From an uncultured bacterium (lineage in GTDB: Bacteria; Bdellovibrionota_C; UBA2361; JANWWW01): DNA of 58,610 nucleotides. Under the pieces are notes generated by a model. That model was given only the letters and a program-made list of their open reading frames with translations, was not told the DNA's origin and searched no databases. Numbering within the stretch: position 1 is the first letter of the stretch; every line of letters starts with the position of its first letter. The stretch is taken from contig CALHSA010000005.1 in NCBI GenBank assembly GCA_938038205.1, forward strand, positions 1-58,610, written 5' to 3'. The translations under genes were made by a program, and so were the position numbers. Of the stretch, positions 51,967-58,610 are shown piece by piece.

Positions 51967-52518
51967 ATGATCAGATTTCTAATCATCCTTTCTGTTGGGA
52001 TTTGTTTTGCTGAGTGTATTTTGCCCGCCGCTTGTGGAATTTCTGGCGAGAGGACTATTCAAGTACCAAGAGCGAGACCAGGAAAAAAATTTACTGTACG
52101 AGTTGAAGAAATTAAAGGTTACTCAGGTAGCATCAGAGTGCGAGGAGTCAACAAAAAAGAAAGAACGATACAAGCATTTATCAGAAACTCACCCTTAACT
52201 ATAAAGGGTGTAGTACCGAAATCTGGTACTCCAAAAATTTTAGTTGATGAAGTTTACAATTTAAAAGGAGCCCGTTTGAATTATAAATGTGCAGGTAAAA
52301 TTGATATTGAGGATTTAGTTAAGGTTAGATCCAAGTTGGGGGATACTTCACGCTCAGAAGCTTGTAGGGAGGAAGGAAAGAGATTTTTCGCCGATATAAA
52401 CTCAGACGGCACAGTAAACATAACCGATATTATAGAGTTATTGTATGGATTTGCTGAACAACCTGTTTGTGAGGCAATTGAATGCAATGCTACTATAAAA
52501 CTTGAATTTGTTAGGTAG
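51967..52518 (+). CDS. Secreted protein with a dockerin-like domain
   Basis: A signal peptide (MIRFLIILSVGICFAECILP) starts the protein. A beta-rich part (about 35-105) is followed by a dockerin-like end: GKIDIEDLVKVRSKLGD, then ADINSDGTVNITDIIELLYG. The second unit has the D-x-N-x-D-G-x-V-x-x-x-D calcium loop; the first has lost its N-terminal loop. Two Cys (CxxxEC-like) near the end may form a disulfide. 183 residues. It has its own promoter, palindrome and terminator. No cohesin is seen, so the domain may be a Ca-binding fold without a cellulosome role. Confidence 0.72.
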   Translation: MIRFLIILSVGICFAECILPAACGISGERTIQVPRARPGKKFTVRVEEIKGYSGSIRVRGVNKKERTIQAFIRNSPLTIKGVVPKSGTPKILVDEVYNLKGARLNYKCAGKIDIEDLVKVRSKLGDTSRSEACREEGKRFFADINSDGTVNITDIIELLYGFAEQPVCEAIECNATIKLEFVR

Positions 52519-52549
52519 GGTATTTTAACTAATCTACTAACCTATTGGT

Positions 52550-52591
52550 AAAAAAGGCAACATCGTAAGTAACTCCGTGGTTGCCTTTTTT
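52550..52591. terminator. Terminator after the dockerin-like gene
   Basis: AAAAAAGGCAAC (52550-52561) pairs with GTTGCCTTTTTT (52580-52591), an 18-base loop between. Both strands end in U-tracts, so it can act both ways. Confidence 0.85.
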
Positions 52592-52624
52592 CGGTTATTT
52601 TTTTTTATACTTTAGGATTAGCAA

Positions 52625-53392
52625 GTGTTACTTTTTGCCCTATTAGAGATACAAAGACAGCTGGCTTATCCTAAGAATTTTATCGTAAGGTTAACTTTAC
52701 CGGTTTTTTTTAAAGTTCTGGCTGTACATCTTCTTTGGAAAGTAATAGTTAACTCTGGGGCTGAGTGGATTGACTCTAACAATATCTTAAAATACTCAGT
52801 TTTAGCACCGGTATTCTATTTACTTTTAAGACCAGAACCAGCTTTTATAATGAGAGAGGTTTATGATGGAACTATTCAGAGATACTTTACATACCCCAAA
52901 AATTTCTTTGCAATAATATTTTTCAGACATATTGGTTATCTTCTTACCAGAGTTTTAGAGTTCCTCCTAATGCTCTTAATTACACTCTATTTTTTCAATC
53001 ACACTCTCTCCTTAAATAATTTTCTCTGGTTCCTTATCCTTGGATCGGTAGCCTCTATCAACTTGTTTTTAATTTTTGCCAGTTTAGAGTTAATAACACT
53101 TACTCTGGAGGAAGGATGGTCTCTAAGTTTGATACTTGATAGGCTGATTTTCCTATGTAGTGGGGTCATAATGCCATTACACTTTTTTCCTGAACAATTT
53201 CAGACTTTTTTATACTTTACTCCATTCCCCTACTTAGTATATTTACCGGTATCTGCATTCTTAGAAGGAATATCTATTGAGAAAGGAATTAAATGCTTTG
53301 TAGCAGGTTTGGCCTGGATGGTAATTTTTATTTTTACCAGTAGTTTCCTTTACAAAATAGGTAGAGAGCGATTTACTGCGTATGGCACGTAA
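52625..53392 (+). CDS. ABC-2 type permease (first)
   Basis: A 255-residue membrane protein with six helices, in the DUF990/ABC2_membrane_6 group. VYDGTIQRYFTYPKNFFAIIFF and the loop before it are the family's usual start. GTG at 52625 is preceded by TAGGA. It overlaps the next permease by 11 bases, so the two are translated together. Confidence 0.72.
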   Translation: MLLFALLEIQRQLAYPKNFIVRLTLPVFFKVLAVHLLWKVIVNSGAEWIDSNNILKYSVLAPVFYLLLRPEPAFIMREVYDGTIQRYFTYPKNFFAIIFFRHIGYLLTRVLEFLLMLLITLYFFNHTLSLNNFLWFLILGSVASINLFLIFASLELITLTLEEGWSLSLILDRLIFLCSGVIMPLHFFPEQFQTFLYFTPFPYLVYLPVSAFLEGISIEKGIKCFVAGLAWMVIFIFTSSFLYKIGRERFTAYGT

Positions 53393-54173
53393 AATTTATA
53401 TATACCTCAAGTACATTCTACTTTTCGCAAAATACTCGTTTATCAGAAGTGCAAGTTTTAAATTTGATTTTCTTGCCAGATTTTTGATGGATTTCTTTTA
53501 TTATGCGGTATCATTAGCAGTTATCTTGATTATTTACTCAAAAACTGAAAACATAAATGGTTGGGAAAAACCTCATTTCTTACTTCTCTTAGCCGTTTTC
53601 TTCACTATTGATTCATTTCAAATGACTTTTTTGTCTACCAATGCTTGGAACATAAATCATCTCATAAACACTGGAAAACTTGACTATTTCATCATAAAAC
53701 CAATCTCTAGCTTTTTTTTTACTTTTTTTCAAACAGTCGAGTCGAGCTCACTTATAAATTTTTTATTTGTGATACCTTTCTGCTGCTACGTTTTTTACCT
53801 GAATAACTTTACCGTACCTGATTTTTTGATGTTTAAATTTGTTTCAGTTCTGGGAGCTATCGTTTTTTTCTGCCTTAGAATTTTAATAGCGATTGCAAAT
53901 TTCTGGTCCGAATCACCATTTGGTCTGGAGAGGGTTTGGTTAAGCTTAACCGATTTCATGAAACTTCCAAAAGATTTCATTCCAAGTACCTTGAGGTTTA
54001 TTTTTCTAACCTTTTTGCCAGTGCTTTTTGTAGCATCAATTCCCGCAGAAATTTTAATTACTTTTTCGATCGAACTAATATTAAGCTTAATATTTATCAC
54101 TATAATCCTAATTCACATTACTAGGAAAGCCTGGGAACTAGGTCTTTTAAGATATACTTCAGCAAGCTCTTAA
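53382..54173 (+). CDS. ABC-2 type permease (second)
   Basis: A 263-residue, six-helix partner to the permease before it, with SFKFDFLARFLMDFFYY at the N terminus and FLTFLPVLFVASIPAEIL near the end, both seen in paired ABC-2 permeases of this family. It overlaps the convergent ATPase gene by 4 bases. Confidence 0.72.
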   Translation: MARKIYIYLKYILLFAKYSFIRSASFKFDFLARFLMDFFYYAVSLAVILIIYSKTENINGWEKPHFLLLLAVFFTIDSFQMTFLSTNAWNINHLINTGKLDYFIIKPISSFFFTFFQTVESSSLINFLFVIPFCCYVFYLNNFTVPDFLMFKFVSVLGAIVFFCLRILIAIANFWSESPFGLERVWLSLTDFMKLPKDFIPSTLRFIFLTFLPVLFVASIPAEILITFSIELILSLIFITIILIHITRKAWELGLLRYTSASS

Positions 54174-55096
54174 AATTTTCTTGATTCTTGGAAAAGCCTT
54201 GTCATAACATCCGTGAAATCCTCTACCTCAATTTTTTCGATCTGAGCTTGCTCTAATAAAAGCCTCTCTATCACAGAGGGAAGCTCAACCTCCTTTACCT
54301 GAAGCTGCTGATTTTGGCCATTAAGTTTGTTTATGTATGTGATTCGAGCTGTTTTACCAAATTTATTAACTATTTTTTCCTTAGAATCATCCAGGATTAA
54401 CCTCCCTTTATGAAGAAAAATTATTCTCTCACAAATCTCCTCAATATCTCTCATATAATGAGATGTAATAATCGCCGTAGCATTATGCTTAGAAACATAC
54501 TCTTTTACAAATTTTCTAATCTCGGCCTGACTTGTTATGTCAAGGCCTAAGGTCGGCTCATCTAAAAAAATAACCTTTGGGCTATGGATAAACGATCCTA
54601 TTAATTCCATCTTCATTCTCTCGCCCAAGGATAATTTTCTCAACTGAGTGTTTAACTTGTGTTCAACTGACAAACGCTCTGCTAAATTTAAAACAATCTT
54701 TTTATAATTTTTTACCTCGTAAATTGCTGACAGCAAAGAAAATGAATCAAGTGGAGTTAAATCCCACCACAATTGAAACCTGTTACCAGATACTAAGCAA
54801 ATCTGCCTGTAGAATGAACTATCCCTGCTAAAAGGTTTATACCCTAAACACGTAACCTCTCCAGTGTCAGGTGGAATAATTCCACATAAAATTTTTAAAA
54901 GCGTCGTTTTACCTGCTCCATTCTCTCCCACCAAACCAACTATTTGGCCCTCTGGAACAACAAAACTCAAATCGTTTAATGATTCCACATATCGTGCATT
55001 AACCTTGAACAAGGATTTTATACTCTGCCAGAACCCTTCCTCCTTCTCAATAACCTTAAACTTTTTTGATACCTTATGGACCCTAATTACCTCCAC
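54170..55096 (-). CDS. ABC transporter ATP-binding protein (partner of the two permeases)
   Basis: Walker A is GENGAGKTT, the Q-loop is LVSGNRFQLWWDL, signature LSLGERMKMELI, Walker B VIFLDEPTLGLD and switch His in ITSHYM. GTG at 55096 is the likely start, giving 308 residues that begin MEVIRVHKVSKKF-like; the frame is open back to 55297 but overlaps metK there. It overlaps the metK stop by 14 bases. The natural permease partners are on the opposite strand, convergent. Substrate unknown; the LxWW loop is typical of ATPases that pair with DUF990-type permeases. Confidence 0.82.
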   Translation of the reverse strand: MEVIRVHKVSKKFKVIEKEEGFWQSIKSLFKVNARYVESLNDLSFVVPEGQIVGLVGENGAGKTTLLKILCGIIPPDTGEVTCLGYKPFSRDSSFYRQICLVSGNRFQLWWDLTPLDSFSLLSAIYEVKNYKKIVLNLAERLSVEHKLNTQLRKLSLGERMKMELIGSFIHSPKVIFLDEPTLGLDITSQAEIRKFVKEYVSKHNATAIITSHYMRDIEEICERIIFLHKGRLILDDSKEKIVNKFGKTARITYINKLNGQNQQLQVKEVELPSVIERLLLEQAQIEKIEVEDFTDVMTRLFQESRKF

Positions 55097-56216
55097 CGGT
55101 ATCCGTTCTCTCCCAGCTAAAAGATCCTGTCTGAATTCTTCCAAAATGCCCGAAGCAAGCTGTCGGTAAATATTTTTGATTAAAAAGATCAAGAGTTTCA
55201 ATGATCCCTTTAGGCGTAAGATCAAAATTCGTGTTAATAAAATTAATGATATCTTGAACTGGAATTTTTTCTGTGTTGAAGCAATCAACATAAACACTCA
55301 TAGGTTCAGATCTACCAATGCAATAAGAAAGTTGAACTTCACATCGCTCAGCCAGACCTCTTTTAACTACTGTTTTTGCTAAGAAACGAGCCATGTAAGC
55401 TCCAGATCTATCTACTTTTGTAGGATCTTTTCCCGAAAAAGCTCCTCCACCATGTCTTGCATACCCGCCATACGTGTCAACAATTATTTTTCTTCCAGTA
55501 AGACCGCAATCTGCAATAGGTCCACCTAGAACAAAACGACCCGTTTGATTAATTAGGAATTCAGTACCATCTAAGTACTCTTTTGGGATAACTTTTTTCA
55601 CTATGTCCTCAACTATAATCTCTTTTACATCTTCCATATCAATTGACTCTGAGTGCTGAGAAGAAAAAACCAATCTAACAATTTTTAGAGGGACAAAACC
55701 TTCGTATAAAACTGTTAATTGACACTTCGCATCTGGCTTCAAGTAATTATTAACTTTCACAACTTCTTTATGTTTTTCCATTAATCTATGAGCATAATGA
55801 ATGCCAAAAGGCATCATGGCTTCTGTTTCAGAACACGCAAAACCAAACATTAAACCCTGATCTCCAGCCCCCAAGTCTAACTCTCGATCAACACCCTGAG
55901 ATATATCTGGACTTTGGCGAGTTAACAAACTAAGAATGTTAATATCCTCAAAATTAAATCCAAGAGATTCTGGTTCATAATTTGACTCTTTTAAAACACC
56001 TAAAATCAAATCCCTTAGTGCATCCTCATTTAAATTTGCCTCACTACTTATTTCTCCACCAACAACTACTGTTTTTCCCTTAAAAAAAGCTTCACACGCT
56101 ACTCTTGAGCCTTTGTCCTTATTTAAACAAAAATCAAGAACAGCATCACTAATCTGATCGCAAAGCTTATCTGGATGTCCACAAGAAACTGACTCGGAAG
56201 TAAATAAGTAAGCCAC
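55083..56216 (-). CDS. metK: S-adenosylmethionine synthase
   Basis: It makes SAM from methionine and ATP. GHPDKLCDQISDAVLD, GAGDQGLMFGFAC, GGGAFSGKDPTKVDRSGAYMAR and the terminal FGHFGR are conserved. 377 residues. Start is GTG at 56216, with a promoter directly before it. Downstream the ABC ATPase overlaps by 14 bases. Confidence 0.95.
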   Translation of the reverse strand: MAYLFTSESVSCGHPDKLCDQISDAVLDFCLNKDKGSRVACEAFFKGKTVVVGGEISSEANLNEDALRDLILGVLKESNYEPESLGFNFEDINILSLLTRQSPDISQGVDRELDLGAGDQGLMFGFACSETEAMMPFGIHYAHRLMEKHKEVVKVNNYLKPDAKCQLTVLYEGFVPLKIVRLVFSSQHSESIDMEDVKEIIVEDIVKKVIPKEYLDGTEFLINQTGRFVLGGPIADCGLTGRKIIVDTYGGYARHGGGAFSGKDPTKVDRSGAYMARFLAKTVVKRGLAERCEVQLSYCIGRSEPMSVYVDCFNTEKIPVQDIINFINTNFDLTPKGIIETLDLFNQKYLPTACFGHFGRIQTGSFSWERTDTGGGN

Positions 56217-56222
56217 CTGAGT

Positions 56223-56252
56223 ATTGTATATTGTTCATAAAAATACTTACAA
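56223..56252 (-). promoter_or_regulatory. Promoter of metK
   Basis: On the minus strand TTGTAA (56252-56247), 18 bases, TACAAT (56228-56223), then 6 bases to the GTG of metK. No SAM riboswitch is present in the 76 bases before the gene. Confidence 0.6.
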
Positions 56253-56292
56253 AGTTTCATGGATTAATTTTTTAATTTAAACTACAACCGTT

Positions 56293-57177
56293 ATGAAAAT
56301 TTTACTAATCCTTGATTCGATGAGTATAATTTTTAGAGCTTTCTATGGTACCCCCCGATTATCAACAAAAGAAGGCTTCCCAACTAACTCAATATACACT
56401 TTTACTAGGTTAGTGCTACAACTTAATGATAAGTTTAACTGTCCTTACTTTCTATTCACGTTTGACTCAGGCCGAGAAACTTTCAGACTTAAAATATCAA
56501 GTGATTACAAAGCGAATAGAGCAGAAATACCAGAGGATCTAAAAATTCAGATACCTGAGTGCTTAAAAATGATAAACTCACTTGGTTGTACAGTGTTACA
56601 AGTCTCAGGATACGAAGCTGATGATCTAATAGCTGAAGCCCTAAATCTAATTTATGATGAATTTGATTTGATCGTAATAGTAACCCTTGACAAAGATCTA
56701 ATGCAACTTGTAACAGGTTCAAAAGTTATTTTGTATGATCCATTCAAGGTTATTACTTACTCTGAACAAGATGTTATCAGGAAATACAATCTTAGTCCTA
56801 AACAGTTCCCAATTCTTCTTGCTTTGACAGGGGATGCCTCTGATAATGTAAAAGGTGTTCCCGGAATTGGGTTAAAACTCGGGTCAAAAATTGCCAAATC
56901 CTTTGAAAGTATTGAAGAGTTAATATCTGAGCTTGAGAACCCCTCGGGTAAACTAGATTCTAAAATTTATGAAAACAAGGAACTACTTCTAAAGAACATT
57001 GAACTGGTATATTTGACTCCAAAAGGTAATCTTTTAAAAAAAGAGGATGTACTTAGTGCTGCAAATAAGTTAAGTCTAACCACTGAATTTTTCCAGTTTT
57101 GTGAATTTTTTGAATTTAAGTCAATATTGAGAAAATATGAGACTAAATCAGCTTCTCCAAGCATTACAAGAGGATAA
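56293..57177 (+). CDS. DNA polymerase I, 5'-3' exonuclease part (separate gene)
   Basis: The N-terminal third of PolA stands alone here. All nuclease residues are seen: FDSGRETFRLK (near 60-70), GYEADDLIAEAL, VTLDKDLMQLV and LTGDASDNVKGVPGIGLK with its helix-hairpin-helix. It ends with FCEFFEFKSILRKYE, which is where this domain ends in normal PolA. 294 residues. The stop comes 41 bases into the polymerase gene. TAAACT 9 bases before the ATG is a likely -10. Confidence 0.9.
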   Translation: MKILLILDSMSIIFRAFYGTPRLSTKEGFPTNSIYTFTRLVLQLNDKFNCPYFLFTFDSGRETFRLKISSDYKANRAEIPEDLKIQIPECLKMINSLGCTVLQVSGYEADDLIAEALNLIYDEFDLIVIVTLDKDLMQLVTGSKVILYDPFKVITYSEQDVIRKYNLSPKQFPILLALTGDASDNVKGVPGIGLKLGSKIAKSFESIEELISELENPSGKLDSKIYENKELLLKNIELVYLTPKGNLLKKEDVLSAANKLSLTTEFFQFCEFFEFKSILRKYETKSASPSITRG

Positions 57178-58600
57178 TTTTGATCTTGAGACAATTAGAT
57201 CTAATAGAATAGTTTTTTTCCCTACACTTAAACAGATATACAAGAATTTCTCAACTCCTTCGAATAATTTTTACGATATAAATTTAGCCAAAATTCTAAT
57301 TAACTCAGAGGAAAGATCTTCAAAAACACACTTTTCAAGGGATGAGATCAGAAGGATTTTCGCTGATATTTTCAGCTTAGGATTAGAATCAGTATATGAA
57401 CTAGAAAATCACCTTACTTTTACGATAGCAAAAATGGAGGAGAAAGGTATTTTGATTGATTTGAAAAAACTTAAAGCTTTACAAAAAACAGCTAATGAAA
57501 AAATTCAAGAGATTGAAAGGGAGGTTTTCTCAAAAATTGGATCATACATCAACCTTAATTCCCCGAAACAAGTAGCTAAACTCCTCTTTGAAGATTTAAA
57601 CCTCCCTACAAAAGATTTGAAACGTGGAAAAACAGGCTATTCAACTGATTACGATACATTAGTTTACCTAAGCCAGTTTAGTGAGTTACCTAATTTAATT
57701 CTTCAACATAGATTATACGGAAAAGCAAAAAGCGCCTTTATAGATCCCCTAATAAAAAAAAGTAAGAACGAAATCATATACCCCAGAATAAACCAGATTG
57801 GTACAGCCACAGGGAGAATAACCTACGAGAATCCAAACATTCAAGCTCTACCCATAAAAGATGAGTTCATGTCGAAAATAAGGGACTGTATTCTGGCCGG
57901 CAAAAATAGAGTATTTATTCGAGCCGACTATAGTCAAATTGAGCTTAGAATCTTAGCACATTTATCTAAAGACCCATACCTAATTAACGCTTTTAATACG
58001 GACAAGGACATACACTCAGAGACTGCTCGGTTAATTTTCAATCTTAAAAAAGATTCAATTGTACAGCCCTGGCAGAGATCCGTCGGCAAAACTGTAAATT
58101 TTAGTATTCTATATGGAACAACCATTTTTGGTTTAGCAAAGGCTCTCTCAACTACTGAGGATCAAGCCTCTTTAATTTTGAAGAACTTTTTCCTTAAACT
58201 ATCCGGGGTAGATGATTACTTTAAAAATTTAACTAAAAAGGCACTTAAAGAGAAAAAAGTTAACTCTATTCTAGGAAGAATTCGATGGATAAATAATTTT
58301 AAGGGGTCAGAGCGAATAAGGGTGATTCGAAACTCACCAATTCAAGCAAGTGCATCCGATTTAATCAAAATTGCTATGAAAAATATAACTGATCAAATCT
58401 TACAACAGAAATTAGATTCGCATATACAAATACAGATTCATGATGAGCTGATAATAAATACGGCAAAGGATTCCTCTGAAATTGTTGCTAGCATTGTAAA
58501 AAATTGTATGGAAACTGCTTATAAACTTGATGTTCCTTTAAAAGTTGAAATATCTAAGGGAGAAACCTGGTATGAAACTACCATAAAGGGACATACTTAG
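57137..58600 (+). CDS. polA: DNA polymerase I, polymerase part without 3'-5' exonuclease
   Basis: Motif A is RADYSQIELRILAHLS, motif B RSVGKTVNFSILYGTTIFGLA, motif C QIHDELII, and QASASDLIKIAM is the last conserved helix, so the active site is intact. Only about 85 residues precede the thumb region (LENHLTFTIAKMEEKGILID). They resemble the end of the proofreading domain (DINLAKILIN), but its catalytic D-x-E is absent. 487 residues. The ATG at 57137 overlaps the first gene; the frame is +1 relative to it. Complete to its stop at 58600. Confidence 0.92.
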   Translation: MRLNQLLQALQEDNFDLETIRSNRIVFFPTLKQIYKNFSTPSNNFYDINLAKILINSEERSSKTHFSRDEIRRIFADIFSLGLESVYELENHLTFTIAKMEEKGILIDLKKLKALQKTANEKIQEIEREVFSKIGSYINLNSPKQVAKLLFEDLNLPTKDLKRGKTGYSTDYDTLVYLSQFSELPNLILQHRLYGKAKSAFIDPLIKKSKNEIIYPRINQIGTATGRITYENPNIQALPIKDEFMSKIRDCILAGKNRVFIRADYSQIELRILAHLSKDPYLINAFNTDKDIHSETARLIFNLKKDSIVQPWQRSVGKTVNFSILYGTTIFGLAKALSTTEDQASLILKNFFLKLSGVDDYFKNLTKKALKEKKVNSILGRIRWINNFKGSERIRVIRNSPIQASASDLIKIAMKNITDQILQQKLDSHIQIQIHDELIINTAKDSSEIVASIVKNCMETAYKLDVPLKVEISKGETWYETTIKGHT

Positions 58601-58610
58601 AGGGTTCACC

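Noticed and set aside
55097-55297. 67-residue N-terminal extension of the ABC ATPase
   Set aside because: It lies inside metK in another frame and has no counterpart in ABC ATPases.
56217-56292. SAM riboswitch before metK
   Set aside because: The promoter leaves no leader RNA, and no known SAM motif is visible.

Overview
This 58.6 kb window is a densely packed, AT-rich stretch of bacterial chromosome. Genes lie on both strands in short alternating runs, many neighbours overlap by a few bases, and I see no rRNA, CRISPR array, transposase, integrase or phage gene. The gene set points to a free-living, Gram-negative, respiring heterotroph: two LptF/LptG-type permeases and several lipoprotein signals mean an outer membrane, while citrate synthase, complex I subunit NuoB and a full Mrp antiporter mean aerobic or ion-coupled energy metabolism. 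YggX, the cmk-rpsA pair, an AspC/TyrB-type aminotransferase and the GldA/GldF/GldG/DUF4340 exporter give it a proteobacterial flavour (deltaproteobacterial in the broad sense, or a neighbouring marine lineage). I cannot place it more exactly from sequence alone.

Layout. 1-8.6 kb: partial methyltransferase, pgi, an aminotransferase, a four-gene Gld-type ABC exporter, pth and groES. 8.6-17 kb: gltA, efp, a tiny histone-like basic protein with its own terminator, an HDOD-like protein, a patatin, cmk-rpsA, a BtuF-like protein and a LysM lipoprotein. 17-21.6 kb: tRNA-Ser(GGA) and a small glycan or surface cluster (GT2, five-bladed propeller glycosidase-like protein, NeuD-like acyltransferase, FemAB/GNAT-like protein). 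21.7-25.1 kb: orphan nuoB, hsp20, HMG-CoA lyase, threonine ammonia-lyase, tRNA-Lys(TTT). 25-32.4 kb: RapZ-C plus a MurU-like nucleotidyltransferase, two LptF/G permeases, rlmN, rplM-rpsI, an oxidoreductase, prmA. 32.4-32.9 kb: a 510 bp gap with RNA-like pairing elements. 32.9-44.9 kb: trxA, thiolase, LptM-like lipoprotein, yggX, a Ser/Thr kinase, HAD-UbiA, and a seven-gene Mrp operon. 45-58.6 kb: MgtC-like protein, hybrid sensor kinase, rpsF-rplI, glyA, an isolated rplB, a secreted dockerin-like protein, a three-gene ABC exporter in two convergent units, metK, and a DNA polymerase I divided into two genes.

Three themes run across the window. (1) Canonical operons are broken up: groES without groEL, nuoB without the other nuo genes, rplB outside an S10 operon, rpsF-rplI without rpsR, and a two-gene polA. 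(2) At many genes a good -35/-10 pair sits so close to the start codon (6-11 bases from the -10) that the mRNA should be leaderless or nearly so; genes with a clear Shine-Dalgarno sequence (pgi, hsp20, the 36-aa basic protein, the 21097-21594 gene) are the minority. (3) Several small single-gene units carry their own promoter, palindrome and terminator (the basic protein at 10601-10711 and the dockerin-like protein at 51967-52518).
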